This document shows positions 21,050-32,892 of a stretch of 64,000 nucleotides of DNA, piece after piece (the first letter of the stretch is position 1; each line of letters opens with the position of its first letter). The stretch covers positions 39,283,357-39,347,356 of the forward strand of contig JARWKL010000005.1 of assembly GCA_029961685.1 (NCBI GenBank), written 5' to 3'. The translations under genes were made by a program, and so were the position numbers. Below the pieces are notes generated by a model. The model made no database searches. It worked only from the letters and a program-made list of their open reading frames with translations, and had not been told where the DNA came from. This DNA is from Aristolochia californica (taxonomy: Eukaryota > Streptophyta > Magnoliopsida > Piperales > Aristolochiaceae).

Positions 21050-21333
21050 ATGAGTCATGCCCATGAAGGAGTGCCTAAAAAATCATTCAAGTCCTTTATA
21101 AAGAGATTTTGGCTCTCTTTAAGCCATGTGTAGCTCAATTCACACTTTTTACAATACCTATCTCCCCAAGAGAAATTTACTAGATTCTAGCTCCAGCCAA
21201 CTCTTTCTATCTAGATTCTATAGGTTCTAGATGAACATTTCAAAAATTATAAACAAAAAGAAAGGAAAATATACACCCTTACTTGTGGAGATCCTTCTCC
21301 TTGAGAGATCCAAGGTTTCACTTCTTTAGCAGT
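21050..21333 (-). repeat. fragment of the GATC-rich LTR family
   Basis: Matches the part of the LTR at 18289-19901 around AGATTCTAGCTC...TATCTAGATT. It is cut off at 21334 by the 5' LTR of element E, so E inserted into an older LTR. Confidence 0.65.
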
Positions 21334-21712
21334 TGTTAGAAGGTGGGCTCAAGCCCACACGTCCAAGGAAGAAAGCTCACACATCCAAGAGGTGACATAT
21401 TGGTAAATAAGAAAACTTCTCATAAAAATGGCATGAAGATGTAATTACTTATCTATTTATGTCTCTTCTCTTGTAATGTTGTAGCCTTAAGGGCATTATA
21501 AAAAAAAACTATAAATAGAGGCCCTTGGCTAAGAGGTAGAGCATTAAGTTCTCTCCTCTCTTCTCAAATTCGTCCAAACCCTCCTCTCCCTAATCTTGGA
21601 AGTTGATCTCTAAACTCTTTCTCCTTTCTCTCTTCTTCTCTTCTTCTTCTTCTTCTTCTTCTCCTCTCTCTCTTTGGCTCGAGATCATTATAAAGGAGTC
21701 CTAAATTCTACA
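21334..21712 (+). repeat. 5' LTR of copia element E
   Basis: 379 bp, TGTTAGAAGGTGGGC to ...TTCTACA, with a CTATAAATAG TATA-like core and a CT-rich end. TGGTATCAGAGC (21713-21724) follows immediately. Confidence 0.85.
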
Positions 21713-22999
21713 TGGTATCAGAGCTGAGGATTTAGGACTCCCACATTGAAGTAATGCTTTAAGTACCTTTGAAGGTTTCATGCAAGGTGCTCTTGAAGGA
21801 AGATATTCAACCATGGAAAGATAAGTCATTTCTGGTTATATTTTTCCTTACATTAATGCTATGTATCGAGCCCTTAATCTCTATATTACATCAAGAAACA
21901 AAAGGCTTTCATATGATAAGTTGTGACAGCTAATACTTGGTGTTTAAAGGATATTATGACCTTGATCTTTTTGCACTCAAATATTGCAAGTTTGATCAAG
22001 ATCGGTTGCCTACAAGGTTATGAAGACCTATTGATTATGAAGTTGATGGTTATATAGTGGAAGAATGATATGTAACTTGCATGAGACTTAGCTTGATCTC
22101 TCATTATTCAAGACCAGTAGTTTAATTGATTTTATTTGGATTAAATCAGGTTGGTTTATGATTTATGGTACTCAGATTCTCCAAACATATAGAAATTATT
22201 TGAGGGACTTTGCCGAGTTCAAAGAGTAGATGGTTTTTGGTGATTTATGATATTTTGGAATTGTTAATTTCTTCTCCAACTTTTTAAGACTTGTGAGTAA
22301 TTTCATTGCCTAAAGGATTTTGGAAATGAATAAGGGAAAGGTGTCTTTTTAAGTGATAACTATGACACCTATCACAAGGAAAAGTTAAGCCATGCTTGGG
22401 TTAAGAACCAGCCACGAGTTCTTGAGTTTTTGAAGACCAAAAGGAAGATTTGAATTGGTATTAAGTGAGTAGTTGATCTACTCCACTTAAGATGCGAGTT
22501 TTGGTTTATTTGGAGCATGATTTAGTGGCTAATGTAGTGGATAAGAACTTATCTTTATTTGAATGTGGATGATATTTTAAAGAAGACTGTTCAAATTTGA
22601 TTAAGTGGATTATTTTTCAAATTTGAGCAATGGATATTTTTGGCAAACATGAGCCTCCCAAGATTGGGGTTTCAGTTTGAACACAAGTTCGAATTTTTTG
22701 GACCCTTAAGGTCCTTGAGTTTAAAATTCGGATTGGGAGGAAGGTAGATACCTCACTCAGGTTACCTTTTTTTTTTTTTTTTTGGACAACATATTATTGC
22801 TTTAATTGCTTCTCAAACTTAATTATTGGATTATATTAGTTCTACTTCAGTTTATATCAATTCTTCAATATTGAATTATAGCAATTGCACCATCTTAATT
22901 GGACTTTTAGTTTGATTGGAGAGACATACTCAAAATTACTACTATTCACTTAAGGGGATTATCCAATTATCTTAGTTGGTCTCAATTGGTAAGAAGGTT

Positions 23000-24105
23000 T
23001 CTTATTACTTGAGAACTTCTCGGTCACTTAACCAAGCCTTTCTCCACCGATTGATGAAGAAAATCAATCCTAACTAAAGTGGGTTAAGGATGATAATTTG
23101 GTAATTAGTTGGTTTATTAATAGTATGGAAGAACATGTAACCAACAATATTGTCCACTTAGAATCGGCCAAACAGAATTGGGACACTTGTACTAAGTTAT
23201 ACTCTAGTACGACTTCTTTACAAAAATTATTTGATATATTGCAAAACATGCTCAATACTAAGAAAGGAGACAATATTCACGATTTTTTTGCTTAGTTTCA
23301 GAGTCTACCTCAAGAGTGGAGGATCACTCAACCATACTCCACCGATATTTCATTTCAAGAGAGGTAAAGGGAAGATTTAGCAGCAACAATTTGTTTGAAA
23401 AATATCAAGCCATACCTTGAAGTTGCTAAAACAAAACTTATTAGCTCCTCCACACTACTGTCATTTGATGAAATAAGTGACAAATTGCTGTGAATCCCTG
23501 ATCCATCTCTTAATTCAAATAATGATGCTTCATTTGCTATGTATTCAAGTAATAGAGGTACATCATCCTCCAATAGAGGCTGCGGCAGAAATTCTAGAGG
23601 AGGCCAAATAAGAGGTGGTAGAACCGATCCTAGTTACTCTTGCACAGAGCCTTGAATATGCACTTATTGTGGCGATCAAAACCATCTTGTGGAAAATTTT
23701 TGGAAGCTTCATAGAAAACCAAAATGGGCCTCGGCTACTCCAGCCTCCGTTACCAATGATAAACGGGAAGACAAGACTGAATCACAAATCGGGAAGATGA
23801 TTCTCACTCATGAAGACTATGAAACATTTTAGAAAATGAAGTCATTCATGGGTTCTTCCCTTACTTCATTACCAACAGCTGCTACCACTATTGCTTCAGG
23901 TATGCTTTCTTCCATTTCCTCCTCTTCATCTTGGATAATAGACTCCGGGACCTCCAAACATCTCTCAGGTAACAAACATATGCTAAATATTTTATCTCCA
24001 TGTATTCCCGATAAGTTTGTAACTATAGCTAATGGTACCCAAACCAAAGTACTTGGCAAGGGATCATCTTGTATTACACCCTCTATCCCACTTCGAGATG
24101 TTTAA
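23000..24105 (+). pseudogene. gag and protease module 1 of element E
   Basis: Copia gag: WFINSMEEHVTNNIV, a C-terminal region, then CTYCGDQNHLVENFWKLH, a zinc knuckle whose last Cys is Phe. The protease follows with WIIDSGTSKHLSG, so DSG is kept. Single stops interrupt it at about 23294, 23368 and 23831. Confidence 0.85.
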
Positions 24106-24189
24106 AATACAATTGTATACATGAAGTTTTAGGACATACATTGCATATACACATGTTTAGAAACATCATACACATCTTCTAAAACATGT

Positions 24190-24960
24190 TAGAGCACTTA
24201 AACAATGGGATAAGCTAAATGAGTTCTTGACACATTTTCAGGGGTTGATTCAGGAGAGGAAAATTGTTGAGCCCTACTCCACTGATATATCAGTGCAAGA
24301 AAAGCATCGGGAAGCCTTAGCAACTGCTATCTGTTTGGAAAATATCAAGCCATAACTTGAGGTGGCCAAGACAACTTCTCAGCTCCTCGACGCTTCCATC
24401 TTTCAATGACATAAGTGCCACCTTACCTCGAATACCAGACCCTTCTTCCACCTCTCACCTTGAGGTGTCATCTGTTATGTACTCATGTAATAGGGGTACA
24501 CCTTCTACCACTTGAGGGCATGTTAGAAATTACAGAGGAGGTAATAGGGGTACACTTTTACCACCCTTCGAGGTCTTATAACCGAGTCCACACTCATTGT
24601 TGTGGACTGGATCATTTAGTGGAAACCTATCGGAAGCTTCAAGGCAAACCAAACTAGGCCACTGCCAGCCAAACCTCGTTTCATAATGAGAAAAATGAAG
24701 ACAAATCTGAGTTACACAAAGGCAAAAAGATTATAACCAATGATGATTATGAGTTACTGCAAAGAATGAAGACTTTGATGGTATCTTCTCTTGCATCTTC
24801 TACTGTTGTTGCTGCCACTACTGGTTTAGGTATAATCTTTACCATTTCCTCCTCTTCATCTTAGATCATTGACTCAGGGTCCTTTGAGCATCTCACAGGT
24901 AATAAGATTTTGTTACATTCCATGTCTCCATGTTTATCAGATAAATTGTTACCATAACTT
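24190..24960 (+). pseudogene. gag and protease module 2 of element E
   Basis: A second, clearly diverged copy of the same region: STDISVQEKHREALATAICL, a knuckle CCGLDHLVETYRKL, and IIDSGSFEHLTGNK. It follows module 1 directly and is collinear with it. Several stops and frameshifts. Confidence 0.8.
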
Positions 24961-25129
24961 ATGGATTCCAAACCAAAGTTCTTGGGAAGGGGTTCTCCTC
25001 TGTTTCACCTTTACTTCCACTTACTGATGTCTTATTTTTTCCCTAGTTTTCATTTTTTTTATTTTTTATGTTAGCCAACTAACAAAACGTTTCAATTGCT
25101 CCATCACCTTCTCAACTTCTTCTTGTGTT

Positions 25130-25765
25130 TTTCAGGATCTAACAACAAAGCAGGTGATTCGTAGAGGCTATGAAAAGGGGGCCTTTATTACTTGAACTTA
25201 TCTCCAAGATTATGGCACTACTTGTTTGGACATCCATCAGCAACATCACTTTAGCACTTATTTCCTTATTTGAAAACCTTGTCTGGTTTAAACTATGAAA
25301 TTTTTTAGTTGAGCAAAAGGACAACATATTCTCCTCGAGATGAACTTAAAGGTGTTGCTCCTTTTTCATTAATTCACTCAGATATATGGGGACCATTGAG
25401 TGTCTCAAATATTTTACAAGTTAAGTATTCCATTACTTTTTTCAATGACTTCACTCGAGTCACATGGTTGTTTTTATTCAAAGAAAGGTCTGAAATTTTT
25501 TCCATATTTAAGTCCTTTCATGCCATGGTGTACACTTAGTTTGGTAAGAAAATACAAGTTTTTCATTCTGATAATGCCAGAGAGCCATGTGTACACTCAG
25601 TTTGGTAAGAAAATACAATTTTTTCATTCTGATAATGCCACAGAGTACCGATCCGGTGAATTTCAATCCTTTTGTCAAGATCATGGAATTATCCATTAAA
25701 CATCATGTGCCCACACTCCTCAATAAAATGGTGTAACCGAAAGGAAAAACAAACATCTCCTAGAG
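25130..25765 (+). pseudogene. pre-integrase and integrase core of element E
   Basis: Broken frames show IHSDIWGPLSV, FNDFTRVTWLFLFKERSE, FHSDNATEYRSGEF and HGIIH, up to NGVTERKNKHLLE, where element C begins. A 61-bp direct duplication (25528-25648) repeats the FGKK...FHSDNA segment with its catalytic Asp. Confidence 0.82.
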
Positions 25766-25923
25766 GACATAGTAGTAGAATGATGTAGGAGTAATCAAAC
25801 CTCTTCACATAACAACAATGATCTGCCTGGCACTTGAAAAAATAATTACCACTCATAAAGGTGTCAAACTTCTTATACTATTGTCTTGGAGCTTGTTAAG
25901 ACCATACATGCTCTTTTGAAGTT

Positions 25924-26553
25924 TGTGTAAAACAGAGTAAGCTCAACCCAAGAATGTCTAAACAACAATCAAGAAGCAAACCAACACTGATCTATTACAA
26001 ATACAAGAAGGTTTTGTCCCACCACATGCTCTTAGAAGAGCTTCAATGGCTTCTGGACTGAACATAAATACAAGAGAAGAAACTAAAAATAAACAGAGTA
26101 ACATGGAAGAGGTCTGATTCTAGATGGCTCATGCTACTGAAGAACTCCTCTATTTATAAGCATTGCAACACTCAATGGCTGCTGCATGCTATGGCTGCTT
26201 CACGCAATGGCTACTGCACGCAATCCAGTTGACCTTCATGAAGCTTCCCCAGTTCTAACTTGGGTGATGCAATCGTGACAAGGGCATACCCTGGACCCCG
26301 CCGCCAAGGGGCCAGCCCCCTCAGACCCCCATTGGGGTTGACAGCCCAAACCCCCGTCTTCCTTATTTATTTTACAATTTCTTCACAAATAACCATTGCG
26401 GTCACAAAATGACCTCATCAGCGTCTAAGCCGGAACCGTTAACTAATTTACTCACTATCGATATTGGCGCTCCTCATAATTGGGGGCTAGAGAACACATT
26501 ACATTAACGGTAACTTGTGAGAGGTGGGCATTGACACACTAACATTTTGCACA
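25924..26553. repeat. probable solo LTR within element C
   Basis: A 630-bp segment absent from element B at the matching place. It opens TGTGTAAAAC and closes TTTTGCACA, matching inverted ends. No clear 5-bp duplication flanks it. Confidence 0.68.
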
Positions 26554-27277
26554 CCATTTTCTCCTTTCCTTGTGCTTTGAAACCTTGTGGCTACATCATG
26601 AAAATTTCTTCCTCCAAATTACCATGAAGAAAGATTGTCTTTACATCCAACTACTCTAAGTGCAAGTCTTCATTTGCCTTTAGCCCAAACACTGTTCTAA
26701 TAGTAGTCAATTTCACTACCAGAGAGAAAATCTCAATGTAGTCAATGCCTTCTTTTTGTTGAAAGCCCTTTACCACCAATCTTGCCTAGTACCGCTTGCT
26801 GCCATCATGTTCGTCTTTTATGTGGTGCACCCACTTATTCTACAAGGCCTTCTTTCTTTTCAGTAGCTCGGTCAACTACCATGTCTGATTGGATAACAAT
26901 GAATCCATCTCATTCCGCATGGCTAACTCCCACTTGGTTGATTCATCAACTTACACGAATTCCTCATAACTGTCTAGTTCACCTTTATCAATCAACAAAA
27001 TATAATTAAGTGCAAGGGAGTACCTCTATGGTGGTCTACAAGTTCTGGCAGATCTCTTGAGTTCAATCAAAGGAATGTTCTAATTTACTTCTGGGGGTAT
27101 GTTCTCTTGGTCTTTATGAGCAATATTCTCCATCTCAATAGCTGGAAGATCTCTCAACTGAATCACTTCAGACTTCTTAGCTTCATCACTTGTGCTCTCA
27201 GACTTTGTTCTCAACCTGTCTTTATACAAGCCACCTTCATTGGAGATCATGTCCTTGCTTCTAATAACCTTACGACT

Positions 27278-27679
27278 TTAGTCATCACATAAGCGATAAC
27301 CATACTCGGTACCATCATAGCCAATAAAGAAACATAATTTAGATTTGGCATCAAGTTTACTTCTAGCAGTAGAATCAATGTGAATATAAGAAACACAACC
27401 AAACACTTTCAAGAAAAAAAGGTTTACCTCTTTGCCGCTCCAGACCACTTCTAGTATTTTGCAATCCAATGGTGTTGAGGGACCTCTATTGATCAAATAG
27501 GCAACAATGCTAATAGCCTCATACCAAAACATATTTGGAAATCTCACATGTAATCTCATGCTTCTACCACGATTGTTCAAAATTTTGTTCATCCTCTCAG
27601 CCATACCATTCTGTTGCGGTTTTCCAGGAATGGTCTTCTTCATCTTGATTCCATTATCGGCAATCTGTTTCATTCTCAA
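27278..27679 (-). pseudogene. copia integrase C-terminal remnant (element C)
   Basis: A 133-codon frame with QQNGMAERMNKIL, YEAISIVAYLINRGPSTPL and VFGCVSYIHIDS, typical of the end of the integrase core. The sequence on either side is in other frames. Confidence 0.86.
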
Positions 27680-27966
27680 CCATTATTCTCCATCTCTTGA
27701 AGGTATCAAAGACATCAGATTTCTTTTTTTAGGAAATAAACCCATACATTTCTGCTTGGATCATCAATAAATGTCACGTAGTAGTTAGAACCACCAAGGG
27801 AAGTAATAGTTGAAGGCCCCCACACATATGTGTGAACTAACTCCAATTTTATTGTCTTGTGGTCCTTTCTAGCCCTAAAAAAGCTAACTCTTTTCTGCTA
27901 GCCAAAACTACAACCTTCACACAAACCGTAATTTACAGTATTCAACCCTGGTAGCTTCCCTTGGGA

Positions 27967-28599
27967 CTAAAACACTTTCATTCCCTTCTCACTCATGTGA
28001 CCGAGCCTATAATGCCACAAGTCAGAATCAGTAACTGCATTAGCAATTGCAATCGTGTCTCTGTAACTGAAAGTGATGTAAAAAGTTCCAATTTTAACTC
28101 CTCGTGCAACAACCATGGATCCCTTTGTGACTTTCCAGGCAGTACCATTAAAAGTCACATTATGACCTTCATCATCAAGTTGCCCTATAGAGAACAGATT
28201 ATGCATCAGTTTTGGTAAATGACTCACCTTGAGAATTTTCCACACTGTCTCATTCCTCAAACTAACATTACCAACACCGACAATATCCAAAGGTTCTCCA
28301 TCAGCAAGATACACCTTCCCATGATCTCCAACAACATAATTCTCCATGATCTCACAATGTGCGGTGGTGTGAAAAGAAGCTCCTAAATCTAACATCCAAA
28401 AGTCAATAGGGCTATCAACCGACAAGAATAAAACATCTTGTACCTCTTCAATCACTGCATTTGTAGCATGATTTTTCTTTTCATCCTTCTTCGGTGCTCT
28501 GCAGTTCTTCTTTGTGACTAGACTTACCACAATTTCAGCATTCCACATTCCTTCCGAATTTGGACTTGCTTCTACCATTCCTTGACTTCCCTCTACCAT
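27967..28599 (-). pseudogene. gag C-terminus, protease and pre-integrase (element C)
   Basis: The longest open frame of element C, 210 codons. It holds the protease start FWMLDLGASFHTT (the active-site Asp and Gly are kept, DTG is DLG), then LPKLMHNLFSIGQLDDEGHN and the pre-integrase LWHYRLGHMSEKGMKV. The frame is lost on both sides. Confidence 0.87.
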
Positions 28600-29255
28600 T
28601 GACCTTATTAGAATTCCTCTCGAAGTTCTTGCCCCAAGTTTTGATACTTAGGGCAGAATTAGATGTTGACAATTCTCTAGAGTCCTTTCTATAAACTTCT
28701 TTGTGAGAATGGTATCTCAAACATCATTAAAGATCAACGTCCCGTTACCTATAGAGTTGTTGTCCGCAACCCTAATAGGCTCCCAACAATTTGGCAGAGA
28801 TGCCAAAAGAATTAAAGCGCGAACCTCATCATCAAATTTAATTTGAACATATGTCAATTGATTGACAATTGTGCTAAACTCATTCAAATGCGATGCAACT
28901 GATGTATTTTCTGTCATCTTTAAATTGAAGAGTTTTTTTTCATGAGATGTACCTTATTATTTGAGGAAGGCTTCTCATACATGTTGGACAGAATCTTCAT
29001 CATCCCCACTATGGTTTTCTCCGATGCCACGCTGTGAGCAACGTTCTTCGACAGTGTTAACCAGACTACTCCCAACACTTGTCTATTGAGGAGATTTCAC
29101 TCATCATCGTTCATACCTTCTAGTTTCATATCCATAAGTGGTGCGTGCAGATTTTTATTATACAGATAATATTCAATTTGTATCCTCCATAATGCAAAAT
29201 CCATACCATCAAACTTGTTGATCCTTAGTGTCGATCCTTCTTCGCCAGCCATTGC
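28535..29255 (-). pseudogene. copia gag remnant (element C)
   Basis: Tnt1-like gag in broken frames: LNEFSTIVNQLTYVQIKFDD and ALILLASLPNCWE, then an Arg/Lys-rich tail. It parallels element B at 10329-11030. Confidence 0.83.
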
Positions 29256-29287
29256 ACTCAATCACGAACCAAAGCTTTGATACCACT

Positions 29288-29793
29288 TGTTAGGAATTAA
29301 ACGACCTAATTCCAAACTAATGAGAACAATAATAATAATCATGGAAGAAAAGAAACGCAAGCACGGAAACAAACAACAAGATTTATACAGGTTCACCTCA
29401 AGGTGAGACTATGTTTTATCTTTCGCCGTTGTAGTAATCCACTATTAAGATGAAAAAGTTTACTAGAGAAATCATACACTTACAGGTGTTTTCCTCTAGC
29501 CTCACAGGCTACAACTCGAGACGCTCCTCGGATTAAGATAATTAAAACCCTAATAGCAGCGCCCCTCAATTATAAAGAGAAAATTAAGGTAACCACGATA
29601 CAAGACTAAAATTCCCAAACTGCCCTTAATAAAATAACAGTTAATATATTGTGGACCGGGCGGGGGCTCCGCCCCACACCCCCAGGTGGGAGCTTCCCCC
29701 CTCCCTCCTTCCAACCCCCATGGAAACCTGACCATGCAGGTCAATTCGCGACCAACTCTACGTATGACATTAATTAGGCTCCACAACTTAACA
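29288..29793 (-). repeat. 5' LTR of element C
   Basis: 506 bp, TGTTAGGAATTA to CTTAACA on the plus strand. The primer site lies just inside at the low-coordinate side. It has a GC-rich insert (about 29650-29720) that the 4377-4764 LTR lacks. Confidence 0.88.
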
Positions 29794-29823
29794 CGCACCA
29801 TTCTTACTGCATGCTTTCTCATT

Positions 29824-30241
29824 TGTTGAAACTTAGGATTACATGAGGTATAATCACTAGTAAAAGAGGATTAAGGGGTGAGAAGAAGAAGAAGAGTTGC
29901 AGAGAGAAGGTTTTAGGAAGAGTGATGAATTTGGAGAAAAGAGGAGGAAGATTAGGGTAATGGACTTGTCCAAACCTTCCCCCCTTTAAGTTGTATTTAT
30001 AGATATTAAAATTACTAATATTACAAGAATACCCTTCACCCTAGTAAGAGTGAATAAGAGACATAAATCATAAACTATTACATCAATACCATCTTTATGA
30101 GATGAATCTTTATTTACCATCATGCCACCATTGTGTGGCCTCATGGGTCTTCTCCTTAGTCTATAGGATTAAGCCCATCTTCCACAAACTTGGACATGTA
30201 GACCTTCATTGGTCATGTGGGCTTGGGCCTATCTTCCAACA
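29824..30241 (-). mobile_element. solo LTR with TCATT target duplication
   Basis: 418 bp, TGTTGAAACTTAGG to CTTCCAACA on the plus strand; minus orientation, same family as the 21334 LTR. TCATT flanks it at 29819-29823 and 30242-30246. Without it and one copy of the repeat, the integrase reading frame of element E is continuous. Confidence 0.92.
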
Positions 30242-30566
30242 TCATTAATCGGCTACCCTCTTCAGTACTTAATCATAAATCCCCATACTCATTGTTGTTT
30301 TCAGATGAAGACCCTTCTCCTTTCCCTTGATGGTCTTTGGTTGCACATGTTTTGTTCATGTCACATCCTCCCAAATGAGTAAGCTTGATCCTAAGTCTAT
30401 TAAGTGTATGTTCTTGGGTTACTCTCGTACACAAAAATGTTTTGTCTTTTATAATCTTTCTCTTCGAAAGATACTTATCTCTCGAGATGTTACTTTTCTT
30501 AGGACACATCTTTTTCCTCTTCTAAAGATGATCCTCTCGGTCTTTCATCGATTCAGGCAACTCTGA
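30242..30566 (+). pseudogene. integrase C-terminal remnant (element E)
   Basis: Resumes right after the solo LTR: INRLPSSVL, MVFGCTCFVHVTSSQMSKLD, IKCMFLGYSRTQKCF and ISRDVTF. It is open in one frame to about 30560 and then degenerates. Confidence 0.85.
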
Positions 30567-30879
30567 GACCTATTGTGCCAACCTGAATCTCTAAGACCTG
30601 TTGTGCCACTTGATGCGGATCTATTTCACCTCGCTAAAGCATCGATTGATACCACACTTATGGAATTTATGGATCCTTCTGAGGTAAGCCCATCTTCTGC
30701 TATTGTATTTGTCCACAATATGATTCTAGGCCCATCACTTTGCGTAAGGATCCTAGGACTTGCACTAGGCCCTCCACATCTCATCCTATATCGAATTTTG
30801 TCTCTCACCATCCTGTCTTCTTCATGTTATCAATTCCTTGCATCTATCTCTTTTGTATTTGTCCCATAGTCATATCTCC

Positions 30880-31859
30880 AAGCTCTGAGACATCCCGGAT
30901 GGAAGGCAGCAATAGAATAGCAAATGAATGCTTTATATGATAATTAGACATGGACCTTGATTCCACTTCCTTCTAGAAAGAAACTTATGGGTTGTAAATG
31001 GGTTTTTACCGTTAAGCACAATCCCAATGGTTTTGTGGCCCACCTTAAGACTCGCCTAGTAGCAAAGGGATACATTCAGTGCTATGGAGTTGATTATGAT
31101 GAAACGTTCTCCCCGGTGACCAAGTTAAATTAGGTACAAATCTTATTATCACTTCCTTCAAATTCTTCTTGGCCAGTATATCAACTAGATGTGAAAATTT
31201 CTTTTTTAAATGGTGATATTATGGAGGAGATCTATATACATAAACCACCTACTTTTGTGGTTGAGGGGGAGTCGATATGCAGATTAAGAAAATATTTATA
31301 TGGTTTAAAACAGTCTCCTTAGGCTTGTTTTGATAAATTTAGCCAAGCAATGTTATAGTTTGGATTCAATAGATGCTACGTAGATCATTCAGTGTTTGTA
31401 AAGAATACCTTAAAGCGGAGTATATTACTGGCACTTTATGTAGATGATATTGTCTTAACTGGCAATGATGCAGAAGGTATAAAAGAAGTCAAAGTGAATA
31501 TATGCAAGGAATTCAAAACGAAAGACATTAGACTTTTGAAATATTTTTTGGGTATTGAGGTTTTCCAATCAAAACATAGGATTATCTTATCTCAGAGGAA
31601 ACATGTTTTTGATCTACAAGATGACACGGGGATGATGGGATGCCGACCGATAGATACTCCTATGGAGGCTAACACAAAGTTGGGTGCAAGCTCTGGTGAA
31701 GATGTAGATGTGTGTAAATATCAGAGAGTCGTGGGAAAACTCATTAATCTTATAGTGACAAGACTAGATATATCATATCTCTTAAGTGTGGTTAGTCTAT
31801 CTATTCATAAATTACAAGTTATTCATTGGAAGCTTTGGAGAGGATCCTCTGATATTTAA
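30880..31859 (+). pseudogene. copia reverse transcriptase remnant (element E)
   Basis: Fragments in several frames up to 31391. Then a 155-codon open part with LALYVDDIVLTGNDAEG (YVDD intact, about 31437-31448), KYFLGIEVFQSKHRI, PIDTPMEANTKLG and RLDISYLLSVVS. Confidence 0.87.
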
Positions 31860-32430
31860 TAGGAGCTCCAGGCAAGAGACTTCTATATAAATGTCATGAT
31901 CACCTCGACATTGAAGGATTTATAGACACATATTGGTTATTGAATCCAAGGTGGGTATTACACTTTAGTTGGAGGGAAGTTGGTATTGCACTTTAGGTGG
32001 ATGCTCTTCCATACCACTTCTAGGTATTGCACTTTAGTTGGACAAAAAACTTGGTTACATGGAGGAGTAAAATGCAAAATATGGTTGCATGATCCAGTGT
32101 TGTTGCATAATACAGAGCTATGGTAGTGAGCTTCTATGGATCAAAACCCTTCTTACTGAATTGGGATTCCACAAAAAAAATTCTATTGAACTATATTGTG
32201 ACAAATAGGCAGCTATCCACGTTACTTCAAATCCATTCTTCCACAAGAGAACAAAACATATTGAGGTAGATTATCATTTCATATGAGAAAATTTTCAAAC
32301 TGGCATTATATTTCTCAAACATTTTTTATCTCAAGGACAAACAGTAGATATTCTCACAAAGTATGGCACATCAAGATAGAGACCACTATATGCAACAAAC
32401 TAAGTATTTACGATATTTTTTTACCCCATC
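31860..32430 (+). pseudogene. copia RNase H remnant (element E)
   Basis: Fragments include SELLWIKTLLTELGF, IELYCDK (catalytic Asp kept), FFHKRTKHIEVDYHF and VDILTK. A short unit GGTATTRCACTTTAG is repeated three times between 31949 and 32045, disrupting the middle of the domain. Confidence 0.82.
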
Positions 32431-32441
32431 TTGAGGGGGAC

Positions 32442-32735
32442 TGTTGAAAGATGTAACCTGGGTATAGTGGCAATGATGTAAATTATCTTTATATCTTGTC
32501 CCTTTCCTCCCTTCTTTGGGTAAAGGGCATTGATGTAATTTGTAAGATATTAAATATTATAAATACATGTGAAGGGGGAGGATTAGCCACGTCACCTAAT
32601 CCTAATCCTCCTTCCCTCTTTCTCTCCCTCTCACTCTCTTAGCCTGTCCCTCTCATTCTCCTTGCTGTCTCACTCGATCATCTTCTCCCTAAACTAGTTC
32701 GGTAATTACTCACTACATGGGATCCAAATCTAATA
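32442..32735 (+). repeat. 3' LTR of D family
   Basis: A TTGAGGGGGAC polypurine tract abuts TGTTGAAAGATG at 32442. The LTR is about 294 bp and matches the truncated LTR at 11673-11944. Its end reads CTAATA rather than CTAACA. Confidence 0.82.
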
Positions 32736-32892
32736 ACTAATATAACTAGAATACCTTTAACTGAAACTCTTCCGTGAGGCCTCCTCTTGTGAGATTTCTA
32801 TAACACTCCACCATATTAATTCTGGCTCTGTGAGACTTTTTGTTGTGAAAGTCATGTAAGACTCTTCTGTACCTGCTCTTCAAAAATTTGTA

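Larger units (their letters stand above)
25766..29793 (-). mobile_element. 3'-truncated Tnt1-like copia element C
   Basis: Minus-strand relative of element B: 5' LTR (29288-29793), primer site TGGTATCAAAGC, gag, zinc knuckle/protease, pre-integrase, integrase and the first part of RT. It stops at about 25766 inside RT, where element E coding sequence begins. The rest of RT, RNase H and the 3' LTR are missing. A 630-bp LTR lies inside it at 25924-26553. Confidence 0.85.
21334..32441 (+). mobile_element. composite Ty1/copia element E with nested insertions
   Basis: Plus-strand order: 5' LTR, primer site, long leader, gag, protease, a second diverged gag and protease, pre-integrase, integrase (broken by element C at 25766-29793 and a solo LTR at 29824-30241), reverse transcriptase, RNase H and a polypurine tract at 32431-32441. 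The integrase reading resumes cleanly after each insertion. The LTR that follows (32442-32735) belongs to another family than the 5' LTR, so the whole is a recombinant or two overlapping elements. Many stops. Confidence 0.75.
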
